From: Hoplostethus atlanticus
Taxonomy: Eukaryota; Chordata; Actinopteri; Trachichthyiformes; Trachichthyidae
Assembly: GCA_034670405.1 (NCBI GenBank)
Contig: JAXDDX010000047.1
Coordinates: 712,001-776,000, forward strand
Length of the DNA stretch: 64,000 bases
Reading direction: 5' to 3'
In this document: piece after piece, positions 1 to 15,638 of the stretch
How the letters are laid out: every line of letters starts with the position of its first letter
How positions within the stretch are numbered: the first letter of the stretch is position 1
The notes under the pieces: generated by a model
What the model was told of the DNA's origin: nothing
The model's input: the letters and a program-made list of their open reading frames with translations, nothing else
Databases searched by the model: none
Program-made: the position numbers and the translations under genes

Positions 1-327
1 TTCACAATAACACCCAACACTCTAACTGATTTGTTGGCAAAGGTGGCATCCTATGACGGTGCCACGTTCAAAGTCACTGAGCTCGTGAGTACAGCCCATT
101 CTACTGCCGGTGTTTGTCTATGGAGATTGCATGGCTGTGTGCTTGATTTGATACACCTCAGCAATGGATCCACCTCTGCATCCACTAATCAGAAGCGGTG
201 CCCACATACTTCCGGCCGTGTAGGGTATGGACTTCAATCTGCAGGTTATACTGTGTGAAGATGCCAGTTCCAGTTCTAGATCCTTTTCCAGGTGAGTCTC
301 TCTGGATAATTAAACAAAACGAGTGGC
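1..327. other. Unannotated left flank
   Basis: I see no recognisable gene here. Short open frames exist but none has a known domain or a splice pattern I can support. The last bases (316-319) hold the probable Pol III terminator of the neighbouring tRNA gene. Confidence 0.4.
316..319 (-). terminator. Pol III T-run terminator for tRNA-Ile
   Basis: Four A on the plus strand read as TTTT on the minus strand, 9 bases beyond the tRNA 3' end. That is the usual RNA polymerase III stop signal. A second T-rich run follows directly. Confidence 0.7.
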
Positions 328-421
328 TGCTCCAGGTGAGGCTCGAACTCACAACCTCGGCATTACTCCGCAAGTTACTGTCTTATAAGTACCGCGCGCT
401 AACCGATTGCGCCACTGGAGC
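328..421 (-). tRNA. tRNA-Ile (anticodon UAU), intron-containing
   Basis: The minus strand folds as a tRNA. The 5' acceptor strand GCTCCAG pairs with CTGGAGC, followed by discriminator A. The A box reads TGGCGCAATCGG and the B box GAGTTCGAGCC. The anticodon loop CTTATAA gives UAU, which decodes the rare AUA isoleucine codon. At 94 nt it is about 20 nt longer than a mature tRNA, and the surplus lies just 3' of the anticodon, where nuclear tRNA introns sit. Vertebrate tRNA-Ile(UAU) genes are known to carry an intron. Stems and both internal promoter boxes look intact, so it is probably functional. Confidence 0.95.
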
Positions 422-960
422 ACACATGCAAACCAACTTGAACACCATACAATCGCACAATTGCAGCGATATGGTGGCCCCGTCAAACTACAAGGTGAGA
501 CAGGCGTCAAGACCTCGACACAGGAAGACTGTGTACTGACTGAGACTGTTGTCCCCGTGGTGATTAGATTCAGAGGGCCTGTTAAAGACCCTTGTAGAAA
601 CGCACAAAGCTAATGGGCTTTTACGCACGGCTGCTTTGCGCACGGTAAACTGTATAACAGGTGAAACCAACTCAACTCACGTGCAGGCCTTTTCTCTTAA
701 GAAAAATGACTTTTTTAAGACTCAGTGCCAGACTCTTTGACTAAGGTGGATTTCCCCCCACATATTTGGTAGTGAGACGTTTCCTGTCCACAACATTGTC
801 GTGGTGGTTTCCAACTTGGTCGACTGCCATGCAACTCTTGCCGGGAAATTAATAAATAAATTCAATAAAACCGATAAGGTGTGTTTCATTGATCAGGCCT
901 CTGTAATGTTTTATCACTTTATACTCTATACTTTATACTATTTTACAGCCGTTCTTTATG
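422..960. other. Intergenic, no feature seen
   Basis: This lies upstream of the tRNA gene and downstream of the first aqp8 gene. I see no conserved coding frame or recognisable repeat. Confidence 0.4.
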
Positions 961-968
961 GTCTTTAT

Positions 969-1415
969 CAGTGTTGGGCTCGTTAAAAATGTAATGTATT
1001 CCTTTTACTCGTTTAAAAAGTAATTGTATTACTTACTTACTCTATGGGAGTAAGTACTCTATGGGAGTAAGTAAGTAAGTAATTCGTTATACTAGTCGTT
1101 ATATTACTTTTCCATTACGCCCCCCAATAAAAAATGGAGATTGTTTTCTTATCTTTTAGTACCATAGTTTACAATTGGCAACAATATTTTTGACATATTC
1201 TTGACAAAATCAAAGTAATGGGATTACTTCCAGCCGCTGAATCCATCTTTAATCCAATACATAAATAAATAAATAATCCAGGATGGAGATTATTTTATTA
1301 AATTTAAATGTGATAACAAAAGTTGTAACGATTTATTTCTGATTAGTAACTGTAATATTATTATTGATTTATTATTATGATTGACTACTCGCTACTGAGG
1401 TACCGACCATCACTG
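969..1415. mobile_element. Non-autonomous hAT-type DNA transposon
   Basis: The element starts CAGTGTTGGG and ends ACCATCACTG, a short imperfect terminal inverted repeat (8 of 10 match). It is flanked by an exact 8-bp direct repeat GTCTTTAT at 961-968 and 1416-1423. An 8-bp target duplication with CAGTG ends is the hAT signature. The 447-bp interior is AT-rich with internal TAAGTAAG repeats and no transposase frame, so it is a deletion derivative or MITE. Confidence 0.75.
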
Positions 1416-1423
1416 GTCTTTAT

Positions 1424-1714
1424 AGGCAGGGAAACAAATGAAATCACCCATGTTTTGTCTTCATCTCTTTATTTCATACTGAAACGTGATCCTACCACCG
1501 ACCAGACAGTCTGACATCAGAGAATTAAGAAAACTATTAACAACAGATAGATCACAGGGCGTCATGGCAAGGCACGGACAAGAATCTACTGACATCTGCT
1601 GGTGTCAAGAATCTACTGACATCTGCTGGTGTCTTGAGCTTCAGACACACAAAGTTTGATTGTCTTTAGGGTAAAGGTGGAGCTATGTATCATACAAAAC
1701 AGTGGTTGGTGTTA
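1424..1714. other. Probable 3' UTR of the downstream aqp8 gene
   Basis: This follows the aqp8 stop codon on the minus strand. It contains a perfect 27-bp tandem duplication (579 to 605 and 606 to 632 within 1000s, i.e. 1579-1605 and 1606-1632). On the minus strand AATAAA appears as TTTATT near 1469-1474 and could serve as the poly(A) signal, but the transcript end is not proven. Confidence 0.4.
1579..1632. repeat. 27-bp perfect tandem duplication
   Basis: Two head-to-tail copies of a 27-bp unit (CAAGAATCTACTGACATCTG and seven more bases) lie just past the aqp8 stop codon, probably in its 3' UTR. Confidence 0.9.
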
Positions 1715-3518
1715 TCATTTCAGAATGACCCGTATCTTCTCATCTCCGAGAATGAGCCTGGAAAGAGAAGAGAGACATTTTGATTAGATTTTTGAGGATG
1801 AGACAATAATGAATAAACAGAAATCCACTCCTGCCTTCTCTCACCTGAGCAATGCAGCAGCCACCAGCCCTCCTCCTAATGGTCCCACCCAGTATACCCA
1901 GTGGTAGGTCCAGTAGTTGGCCATCAGAGCTGGGCCAAAAGCCCTGGCGGGGTTGAGGCATGTCCCTGATACATCACCCCTGGACCAGAACACAGTAGGA
2001 TTAGAGACGGACGCTTCAACTGGAGTTAAACACGACAAGTCTAATCTGTTAGCTACTCTGGAGGCTGTAATGTCTGGGATTATTAAGGTATAGGGATAGT
2101 GTGGAAGATACATAGAAAAAAATTGGATTTGAGAAAAATAAAATAGACCTTGAAATTTTTGAGAAATGAATGGATGTCCTTTTATGGCATGTGATTTTTT
2201 TTCTTGAAATTTAGCGCCCAGACCCATAAAATTCCCTAAGCTCTCTGGCCCTCTCTCCTTCCTAGCATCGACACTTCACATCCTGAGGGAAAACCGTTGA
2301 TGGATCATTGATATTGCAGCAGGTTTAAAATAAATTATTTCACCAGGACTTCTTGACTTGGCAAAAAAGTGAGACCTGCCAAATTTTTAACCCTTGAATT
2401 TCACAACACAAGACATTGAAAGTCCTTCAATGTCATTTCCAAGTGAGTTTGGGAACCCTGGAGGTGTCTAACACACATATAACACATATTATGGGGGTCA
2501 CACAACAGTAGGTCAGTTCTCACCCGGCCAGGATGTTGATGATGACGGTGCAGCCCACCAGGAAAGGAGCCAGGGGGGTTTTAGTCTTGCTGTTGACCGC
2601 CACCAGCAGCACCACCATGGTGACCAAGCAGGTCATGGCAACCTCGCCAAAGATGGCACCCGGCAGCTGGCTGTCTGACTTGAGGATATCAAACGCTGCC
2701 CCCGTGGCGTTGGCGTAGCGGTCTGCAGGCGTCATGATCTGTGAAAGGTTGGGGTGATTACTATGGATGGTCATACAACCGTCATGTAGGGGACAAAAGC
2801 CCAAACGTGCATCCTTTCATTCCCATTCCTTTTAATGGGATTTAAACTGACCTTTGCCATTCCAGCTCCTAGCACTCCTCCAATCACCTGGCTGATGAGG
2901 TAGGGTCCCACCATTATCAGCTCCATGCCTCCGCACAGGTAGATGGCAATGGTGAAGGGGGGATTGAAATGGGAGCCACTGGAAATAGTGAGAAACAACA
3001 GAGAGATGGTTGAGGGCAACTGGAAGGCAGAGACAATGTAACCTGCAAGACGTCCATTTGACTCAACACATATTTTATGTGGAGTTAAGGGTAGCACTTA
3101 AAAGATAAGATGAGACGCAACATGTATTCATTGATTGTACACAAACATAAAGCAGCCTTCCTCCATCGTCGGTGTGCCACGGGGTTATGAGGAATGCAAT
3201 GACATTATTACAGAGCATATGATTCTATTCTATTCTATTATTTTAAAACAACCTTTACCTGATGTTGTCCATGACCGCCACCATGATCGCCACTGCCAGG
3301 CCGTGCACCAGGGCTGGCTGCACCCTGCCAGCCGCCGGCACGTTCTCAATGACCGACACACAGCCGATGAAAACGAAGAACATGGTCCCGATTATCTCCG
3401 CCAGGCAGGGCTGGAACAGCTTTTCATACTTGTTGGGAGGTCTGGACACTGGAGGCTTCTTGCCCTTCTCCAACATAGTAGAGTCTGTGTCGTCCAATTC
3501 CATCTTCTCAAGTCCCAT
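1715..3518 (-). CDS. aqp8: Aquaporin-8-like channel, downstream tandem copy (variant pore)
   Basis: Five coding exons: 3259-3518, 2852-2978, 2524-2738, 1845-1979 and 1715-1757. All junctions are GT-AG and in phase, giving 259 residues (human AQP8 has 261). Aquaporin-8 is a six-helix tetrameric channel for water, ammonia and hydrogen peroxide. Exon 1 carries the cytosolic N terminus and the first helices, with the conserved His in VHGLA. Exon 2 has the first pore loop, but it reads HFNPPFT (NPP) rather than NPA. Exon 4 has the second loop [12 protein letters not shown] with the filter Arg. The residue three before the second NPA Asn is Thr, where the sister gene has Gly. The C terminus ends [14 protein letters not shown]. 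It is probably a tandem duplicate of 5316-8615 that has diverged in the pore. The frame is open, so I see no sign of a pseudogene. Confidence 0.93.
3028..3063. repeat. 36-bp inverted repeat, intron-1 arm
   Basis: This segment in aqp8 intron 1, 49 bp above the exon 2 acceptor, is a perfect reverse complement of 3884-3919. The two arms bracket exon 1 and the putative promoter. Confidence 0.9.
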
Positions 3519-3658
3519 CGTGGCTCTACTCAGGGTTTACTCTCTGCGGAGGGACTCTATACTTCTACTCTAGGACAGTCCTCAAAGACGATCTAGTTCC
3601 TCCAATCCCTCCTTGACTCAGTCTGCACACCAAGTGAAGGGCACATGAAGGTGTAATC

Positions 3659-3665
3659 ATTTATA
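3659..3665 (-). promoter_or_regulatory. Candidate TATA box, downstream aqp8
   Basis: The minus strand reads TATAAAT about 140 bp above the aqp8 start codon. With a start site some 30 bp downstream it would leave a 5' UTR of about 115 bp. This rests on position and motif only. Confidence 0.5.
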
Positions 3666-3883
3666 GTCACCAGCAACAGTGGGCAGGCTGGATTAATGCG
3701 TCACCAATCATAAAACATCAAAGGTGAATGATTTTAAGATTCGCTACATCAATACATTCTCTGTCCTTACCTTGACCTCATACCAGTCTGTCCAACTGTC
3801 CTTAGGTTGAACCAGGACAACTCTGCCAGAAATCATCAAGCCCTGCAGCATTGATAAGCATTCAAACAAGAGCGTGCACAATC

Positions 3884-3919
3884 AGTCAAATGGACGTCTT
3901 GCAGGTTACATTGTCTCTG
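3884..3919. repeat. 36-bp inverted repeat, upstream arm
   Basis: Perfect reverse complement of 3028-3063, located about 370-400 bp above the aqp8 start codon. The loop between the arms is 820 bp. Confidence 0.9.
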
Positions 3920-4837
3920 ACCTTGATTCATCACCATCATCATCATCATCACTTTGTCAGGATGCACATGCATGTATTTCATCACACAATCTTTACTCAA
4001 TGCAATTAAGGAGGCACAAAAAAAGTGTTAAGTAATTTCTGTGTGATCGCCATGTTCTCACCACTATGTGGATATAGAGTGGTGCAGGGATGACGTATTT
4101 TTGTAGGCCAACCCGGAAGTTAGCATCTCCCTGGTTCTCCTCCACAAAAAGCCAATGGGATTTTTCCATTGGATTTTGGATTATTGCAGAAAATAAGCTC
4201 TGTGGCAAACAAAAGTTTATGATACTTACATGTTTTGTTCAGCAAGATAATCTTCACAAATTAACTTTTATGATTTTTGAAGCATAAATGCAATCGCCAG
4301 AAGTAAAAAGCTAACGTTAGGCTAACGAACTACACCACGGTCACATGACTTCAACGTCACCACCACTAAATACTATAAATTGATAAATCTACAAGTTGGA
4401 AAGTTTGAGTTAGAATAGTTTGGAACAGCGCGAGAATAAACACAACTAGAGGCTGTAAAGGCGGACTAGTGAGTAGATGAGTTTCCGTGTTCGGCGTGAT
4501 GCCGTTTAACGTCCCCGACAACCTCTGTAGTCTCATTTAGCCACTTGTTAGCAACCGCCTTTTTTAAGACACGTAAAAGCTTCAAAAATTCACGAGTGGG
4601 GTATTTACGTTTTTTATGTCGTAGAACAAAACGTGAAAACCTCTTAAGCTTGTGTTAACCACAGACATTATTTCAGACATCTAACCAAAAACCCATTGAA
4701 AAAACCCATTGACTTTCAGACGAGGGAACCGGGAGTGGGGAAATGCTAACTCTCTTTCTGGTTTTAGGACTCATTCCTGCACCACTCTATAATGGGGTGA
4801 CATTGGGTCTAAAGGACTCTAGCAATGGTGCTGATCT

Positions 4838-4849
4838 ATCATCATTATT

Positions 4850-4889
<40 letters not shown>
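4838..4889. repeat. (ATC)n microsatellite
   Basis: About 17 trinucleotide units, with two interruptions at the left end. Confidence 0.9.
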
Positions 4890-5315
4890 GGATGGATGTT
4901 CATTGTTTTGCAACACAAATGTTTTCATTGTGCATTGAAACTAAGGTGGTAGGCATTGGCATGTTTCAGTTGAACCAAGGGCACCACTTTATGATTCTAA
5001 TCTAGTTTTATTGTGGAGTACATTGCCCTGTCCTTGCACCACCTTTTAAGTGATAAAACTATCAAAGCATTCCATTCAAGGACTTTGAACCAAACAATGA
5101 TTATAAAACAGCCTGTAAATAGATAACAGGAAAGTGTGATCATTTATTCAATTTATTATCAACACAATATAGAATTAAAAAGTCATTGAATAAAAGCAGC
5201 ATTTTGGAATCCACGGGGAGCCGCTCGAACAGGCACAACTTGAAATAATCCAGTGCATGAACTTTTAATACAATATCAAAATGGAAAGGACGACATCAAG
5301 CAAGTCGGGAAGCTT

Positions 5316-8300
5316 TCACTTCAACACGACTCGAGTCTTCTGGTCACCAAACACCAGCCTGCATGAGAAAGACACTTCAAATAAGTGACTCGATCACAGT
5401 GAAGATGAATATGCCATTCATCGCTGCACATGCATTGATAACAATACCACGTATGATCCAAAGTCATGGCAAAAAAAAAGTTAATTTCCTGTCTTGAATA
5501 CAACAACTGTATACGTACCTAATGAAGCTGACAGTGAGCAGTGCGCCACAGATGGGTCCGACCCAGTAGATCCAGTGATAGTCCCAGTGGTTGGCTACCA
5601 CTGCAGGGCCGAAGGCTCGGGCAGGGTTCATACAGCCTCCAGATACCTCCCCTCTGAAACAACAGCCAACACATTGCAGCTCTATGCAGACTGGGTATCG
5701 AGAACCGGCTCCAATTTAGTCCCGGTTCTAAATCGCCCCGTTCTGGCATCGATAACAGCTAAGAGGCTGTTGCTCAGCTGGATGGTGTTTGATCCGACAG
5801 CTGCACAACAGACTTTGGGCATTAGGGCGTTGCATTAAAGTTGCATGTAGTCATAATGTATCTAATAAGAATCAATAAGGAAATCGATATCAAGTCAATA
5901 AGGAGAATTGAAAACGTCATGATACCCAGCCCTAGCTACTGATCAGTATGCAACATCTCAACAGTATGCAACTCATTTTAGAAGGTTGTACTGTCACTTA
6001 ACTTATATTACACACAATATAGTACATTCAGACATTTTACACAGACATTCTAAATTACTCTGAACATACAGATAAATTCACTATATGCCCAAAAGAGACA
6101 GGATAGGCATATGACTCTGGGTTGTATACCCCATAACCTAGATGGGTGTACTGTATTCTGGGGCGGGAAACAGGGGTACCAACTACTCAGGCCCCCAAGC
6201 TGAGGGGCCTGCTCTGGTTTTGAAATAGGGTTGAAATAAAAAAAAAAAAGACAATAAAACTTTCTCAAAAATATGATCCAGTTACGCTCTGGGCGCTCTG
6301 AGTCACCTCCTGTGCACTGTGTATTTCCTAGCTACGCCCCTGGTCGAGGTGAAGCCCTTACCCAGCCAGTATGCAAGCCGTCACAGTGAGGCCGATGCAG
6401 AAGGGGGCCAGCTGCGAACGGGTTCGGCTGTTGACGGCCCCCATGCACACCACCATGGTCAGGAACAGGGTCATCATCATCTCTGCCACCGTGGCTCCGC
6501 CCATAGCGTTGTCGGTTCTCACCACGTTGAAGGCCCCCCCGGTGGAAACGGCAAACTTCGGGGAGGAGTAAATTACCTGGAAGTGGACATAGAGAATACA
6601 CAATAGGTAGGTATGATGAATTTAATCAATATCTCTCTTTTCTATTTACTCACATTTCCACAGCAGTAATGCTTGAAATGGATTGAGTTGTTTGTTTCAG
6701 CTTAGTTTTCATTTTGGGTTTGGTCATTTTTGCTTAGTTTTTATTTTTCATAAATGCCCTAGTTTTGGTTTAGTTTTTATTTCGTTTCAGTTCTCATTTT
6801 AATAGTTTTGGTAGAGTAAATGAATGGAGATAGAAGTTCAGAACAGGTATTCTGTGTATGTTTCCAACTGGTATTGTGTAATTCAATACAAAAATTCAAT
6901 AAAACAATAAATGATGATTTCTTAAAAAAAAATGTATTTCCATGAGGTTTTTTTTAGCATTCAGTAAAAACAGCCAAAAATTCTCCACCGAAAATCCATT
7001 GTCTTTTTAACGCTGCACATAAACAAAAAGTGCCCAAGATACTTTTAGTTCAGTTCTAGTTTTCTCCTCAGTCTCATTCTACGCCAGTGTTTACGACAAC
7101 GTTGTTTAACACCTAGTCACCTATCTTAGTTATTGTTTACGATAAGAACCTTGACAACATGATAGCAGATCATTATTGTGCAATGCAAAGTGTATGTGTG
7201 TTCTCACCTTAGCCAGACCAGCACCCATCATCCCTCCAGACATCTGAGCCAGGACGTAGGGTCCCAGCAGGGTCAGCTCCATCCCTCCACATAGGTAGAC
7301 AGTCAGAGACACCGCGGGGTTAAAGTGCCCTCCACTGAAATAACATGAGGAACTCCACTTGTGTCTCTCACAGATATAGAAATGTAGTTCATGTACATGC
7401 AATAAAGACATGTATGACATGTATCAGACCGGGGGCAAATAATACTCAGGAGAATGCAAAGGGCGGCAAAAAGCAGTTGAAAGTCAGTTTAGTAAACCCT
7501 GCTGTGATGGACAATTTGAATCTGAACTGCAGTAAACCCCACCCGCCTGGTCCTCCAAGGAGGTTAAAACAAACACTAAGATTTTCTTCTCCTTTCTTCT
7601 TCTTCCACAGAACTACATCCACTACAGCATGGAGCCACTTGTCCTCATGGTGCTACAGCAATTAATATAATCTAAAACCTTTTTAACCACGCAATACATC
7701 AGTGGTACATCCTACAGAGCACCTTTAAACAGTTTCAATCAGTTTTTCACTTGTTCAATTTAGGAAAACATTTTCATATTATCTAGATGAAGAATGCCAA
7801 TTATCATTATTTTATCTTTAAAACTGTTTTGGTTTTTTTACATTATTTTGAATTCTGCCCTTAAAGGGAAGGGAAGTCCTACTGGTGCCCCCTGGTGGCT
7901 GAGTTTGTAAACGTTTGAAAACATTTGTAAACATTCAATCTGTGAAACCATCACCAGGCTCTCCACCCAGCTGGCTCCATATGATTTGCTGATATGACTT
8001 GCTTTGGTGTCAAAGGTTATCAGATGGTGCTGAAGAAACATGACACAACCTCGTGTACCAACGCTGGCTGTGATTAGGGTAAATATGTAACTTCTGATAT
8101 TTCAAGGTGTTGATGATGGCATATACAGATTGAAACTATATTTCTTCTGTTTTTTCTTCTTCTTAGTTCTTTCTCTTAATTTTTTCTTCTCATACTATAT
8201 CAGCCCGGCCCCAGTCCACAAACAACTGACAGGATTATGTGATGTACACATTTCCAATATTATGGAAAGGAGAAACGATCAGCCAACAGATCAAATATCA

Positions 8301-8615
8301 AACACTCATGAACACACACAACGTCATTCGTTTTTACCTGATTTGTCCAAACACCGCGATCAACACTCCCAGTGCCAGTCCATGTGCCACTGCCGGCTGG
8401 ATAGCGCCGGTTACTCCCACGTTCCCAATAACCGACGCACACCCCACAAACACAAACAGGGTGGTGCCCAGCAGCTCGGCCAGGCAAGGCTGGACGTACT
8501 GGTCAAAGATGGTGCATATCTTCTGCTTCGTTTTGCTTCTGCCTTTCTCTGTTGGTGTCTCTGCTGCATCGGCACCAGTGATGGTGAAGACCTCTGTCTT
8601 GGATTCTGCAGACAT
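5316..8615 (-). CDS. aqp8: Aquaporin-8-like channel, upstream tandem copy (canonical pore)
   Basis: Five coding exons: 8338-8615, 7208-7334, 6362-6576, 5519-5653 and 5316-5358. Exons 2 to 5 are exactly as long as in the sister gene (127, 215, 135 and 43 bp), which shows tandem duplication. The product is 265 residues. The first pore loop reads [10 protein letters not shown] and the second [14 protein letters not shown], both with intact NPA motifs, the filter Arg and Gly at the position three before the second Asn. His is kept in AHGLALG. The C terminus is [14 protein letters not shown]. The long N terminus ([10 protein letters not shown]...) is hydrophilic and cytosolic. It should conduct water and small solutes like other AQP8 proteins. 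The start is the first Met in the exon, with a TATA/CCAAT pair about 195 bp upstream. Zebrafish also has tandem aqp8a genes, but I cannot assign .1 or .2. Confidence 0.94.
6690..6810. repeat. T-rich degenerate repeat (TTAGTTTT-like)
   Basis: Imperfect repeats of TTAGTTTT and TTTCATTTT lie in intron 2 of the upstream aqp8. They resemble the ends of dispersed fish repeats, but I could not define the element's borders. Confidence 0.4.
7886..7898 (-). promoter_or_regulatory. CTCF-like core motif
   Basis: The minus strand reads CCACCAGGGGGCA, the classic CTCF core, in intron 1 of the upstream aqp8. Binding cannot be judged from sequence alone. Confidence 0.4.
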
Positions 8616-8806
8616 CTTGACTTGGAACCAACTCTCTGCTGTGTGTCCAGATCTTGCTTCTCCCCCTGGCCAGCCACTGCCTACTAGGTGCTCTTGAGTG
8701 TCTTGTTATTGAAGCACATCGGGGTAGTCCCAGGATGAGTTATGGGAGTTTTTCTGATGCATACGCACATCCCCATTTTTTTCTGATGCCCCACCTTCCT
8801 GCAATT

Positions 8807-8830
8807 GTTTATACTCCTGGTTGTTATTGG
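8807..8830 (-). promoter_or_regulatory. Candidate TATA and CCAAT boxes, upstream aqp8
   Basis: On the minus strand a CCAAT pentamer (8826-8830) lies 12 bp above TATAAAC (8807-8813). Both are about 195-215 bp above the start codon. The spacing is shorter than usual, so CCAAT is the weaker part of the call. Confidence 0.45.
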
Positions 8831-9802
8831 CTCTACCCCATGAAGACTATGAGCCTATAACAATTATCAACACCGATGGACTGATGAGCACGGAGCGGTC
8901 TTATCACTGAACAGCACAACAGCAAGACGTCTTTTGTTTCATGAGTGCCATGAGTGATGGTATCTGATGGTACAAGGTCTCACTGGGTTATCACTGAGAA
9001 AACGTCTCACAGGGGGAAAGCGCTGTGCATTAGAACAGAAGGTACTAAAACTGAACAGATACAGACACTATAACAGTTTATTATGTCTACTGATATCTGG
9101 CTTCAGCTCTCGCCCCCTTCACTCGATTGCACACTGAACTCAATGACAAAGTACAGCAATGAAAGGGGCAACAGGTTTTTTTTGTTTTACACAAAATCTT
9201 TATCTCATCAATCATAACCTAGCACAAATTTACTTGCAATTGAATAGTTCTTTTTACTAATTGAGGAAACCGAGTGTTACAGGTTGCAGGCAAACACTAA
9301 AGTCAAGCATGCATGCATGTTAGTGTAAATCCCAATTTCTATTATTGTAAGAAAATATCCATCTAGGACGTACAATTTATCAATAAATAAACATGAAATG
9401 ACACAAAAAAAAACTGTCAGGGATGATTAACTGACTTCTTTAAAACTCTTATACATTCTTTAATTTTCCAAAAACAAAATTTAACATTTTGAAATGATAT
9501 TTTGGGAGGTGGAACCGTTTCAGCAGTCACAATTTAATTGGTAAGGAAATGAATAAAACAGGCTCGATCCTCTCTGCAGGATGTGCTTCAGTACATTCCA
9601 GTCCAGTGTCAAAACCTCGTCATGCTTCTCAACCCAACAACCTTTTAATCTTGAACACACGCTGCCCTGATCACATCAGGGACGCAAAGAAAACTCATAA
9701 AACAAAGATATTCCGCTGATGGTGAGAGTTTTCACACTTTTACTACTTCCAGACGAGGGCTAGATGGAGAACGCGGGCTTCCTCTTCCCTACATCTTCAC
9801 AC
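8831..9802. other. Intergenic, with the lcmt1 3' UTR at its right end
   Basis: The region between aqp8 and the lcmt1 stop codon is AT-rich. A minus-strand AATAAA (plus TTTATT at 9077-9082) is one possible lcmt1 poly(A) signal. No further gene is seen. Confidence 0.4.
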
Positions 9803-15204
<5,402 letters not shown>

Positions 15205-15638
15205 AAATGAGCCTTGTACTGGCTGGTTAACATTAAAACTGTTAGCAGTTAAGTAAAGAATCCCCTCCACCTGCTCTATACTGGTTAGCTACTTGCTAAC
15301 TGGCTAGCTACACTTGACAGTTAGGCTACTAACTAACAACGGGGGACAGAAATTCAGAAATTCAACACTGAGCGCAGTTGCGTATGTACAATAAACGAAA
15401 TAGGAGTTACGTGGAAGTATGTGATATGTAACGAATGACTGGTGCGTTGCTAATAACAACTTGAACGATGCTAGCAAATCGCAGCTGTGACTCTACCTCT
15501 TCCGCTTCTACCGGAAGTGCCGGTGCTGTCCCGGCATGCACTATTGTTTTTTACATTGCATAACATCTTCAGGCAAGAGCTAGCCCGGAGCTAACCGTTG
15601 GTATCGGCATCCGTGTTGTTAACCCTGTCTTTCTCGAA
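15205..15638. promoter_or_regulatory. Divergent promoter of lcmt1 and the zinc-finger gene
   Basis: Only 434 bp separate the two start codons, which face away from each other. It contains an ETS-type site ACCGGAAGT (15510-15518), part of the near-palindrome CTTCCGCTTCTACCGGAAG. I see no TATA box in a useful place. ETS sites are common in TATA-less bidirectional promoters. Confidence 0.65.

Larger units (their letters stand above)
3666..5315. other. Intergenic spacer between the two aqp8 genes
   Basis: This holds the upstream region of the first aqp8, the 36-bp inverted repeat arm at 3884-3919, short CAT runs near 3931-3955 and an (ATC)n tract at 4838-4889. The right end is the likely 3' UTR of the second aqp8. 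I see no extra gene. Confidence 0.5.
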
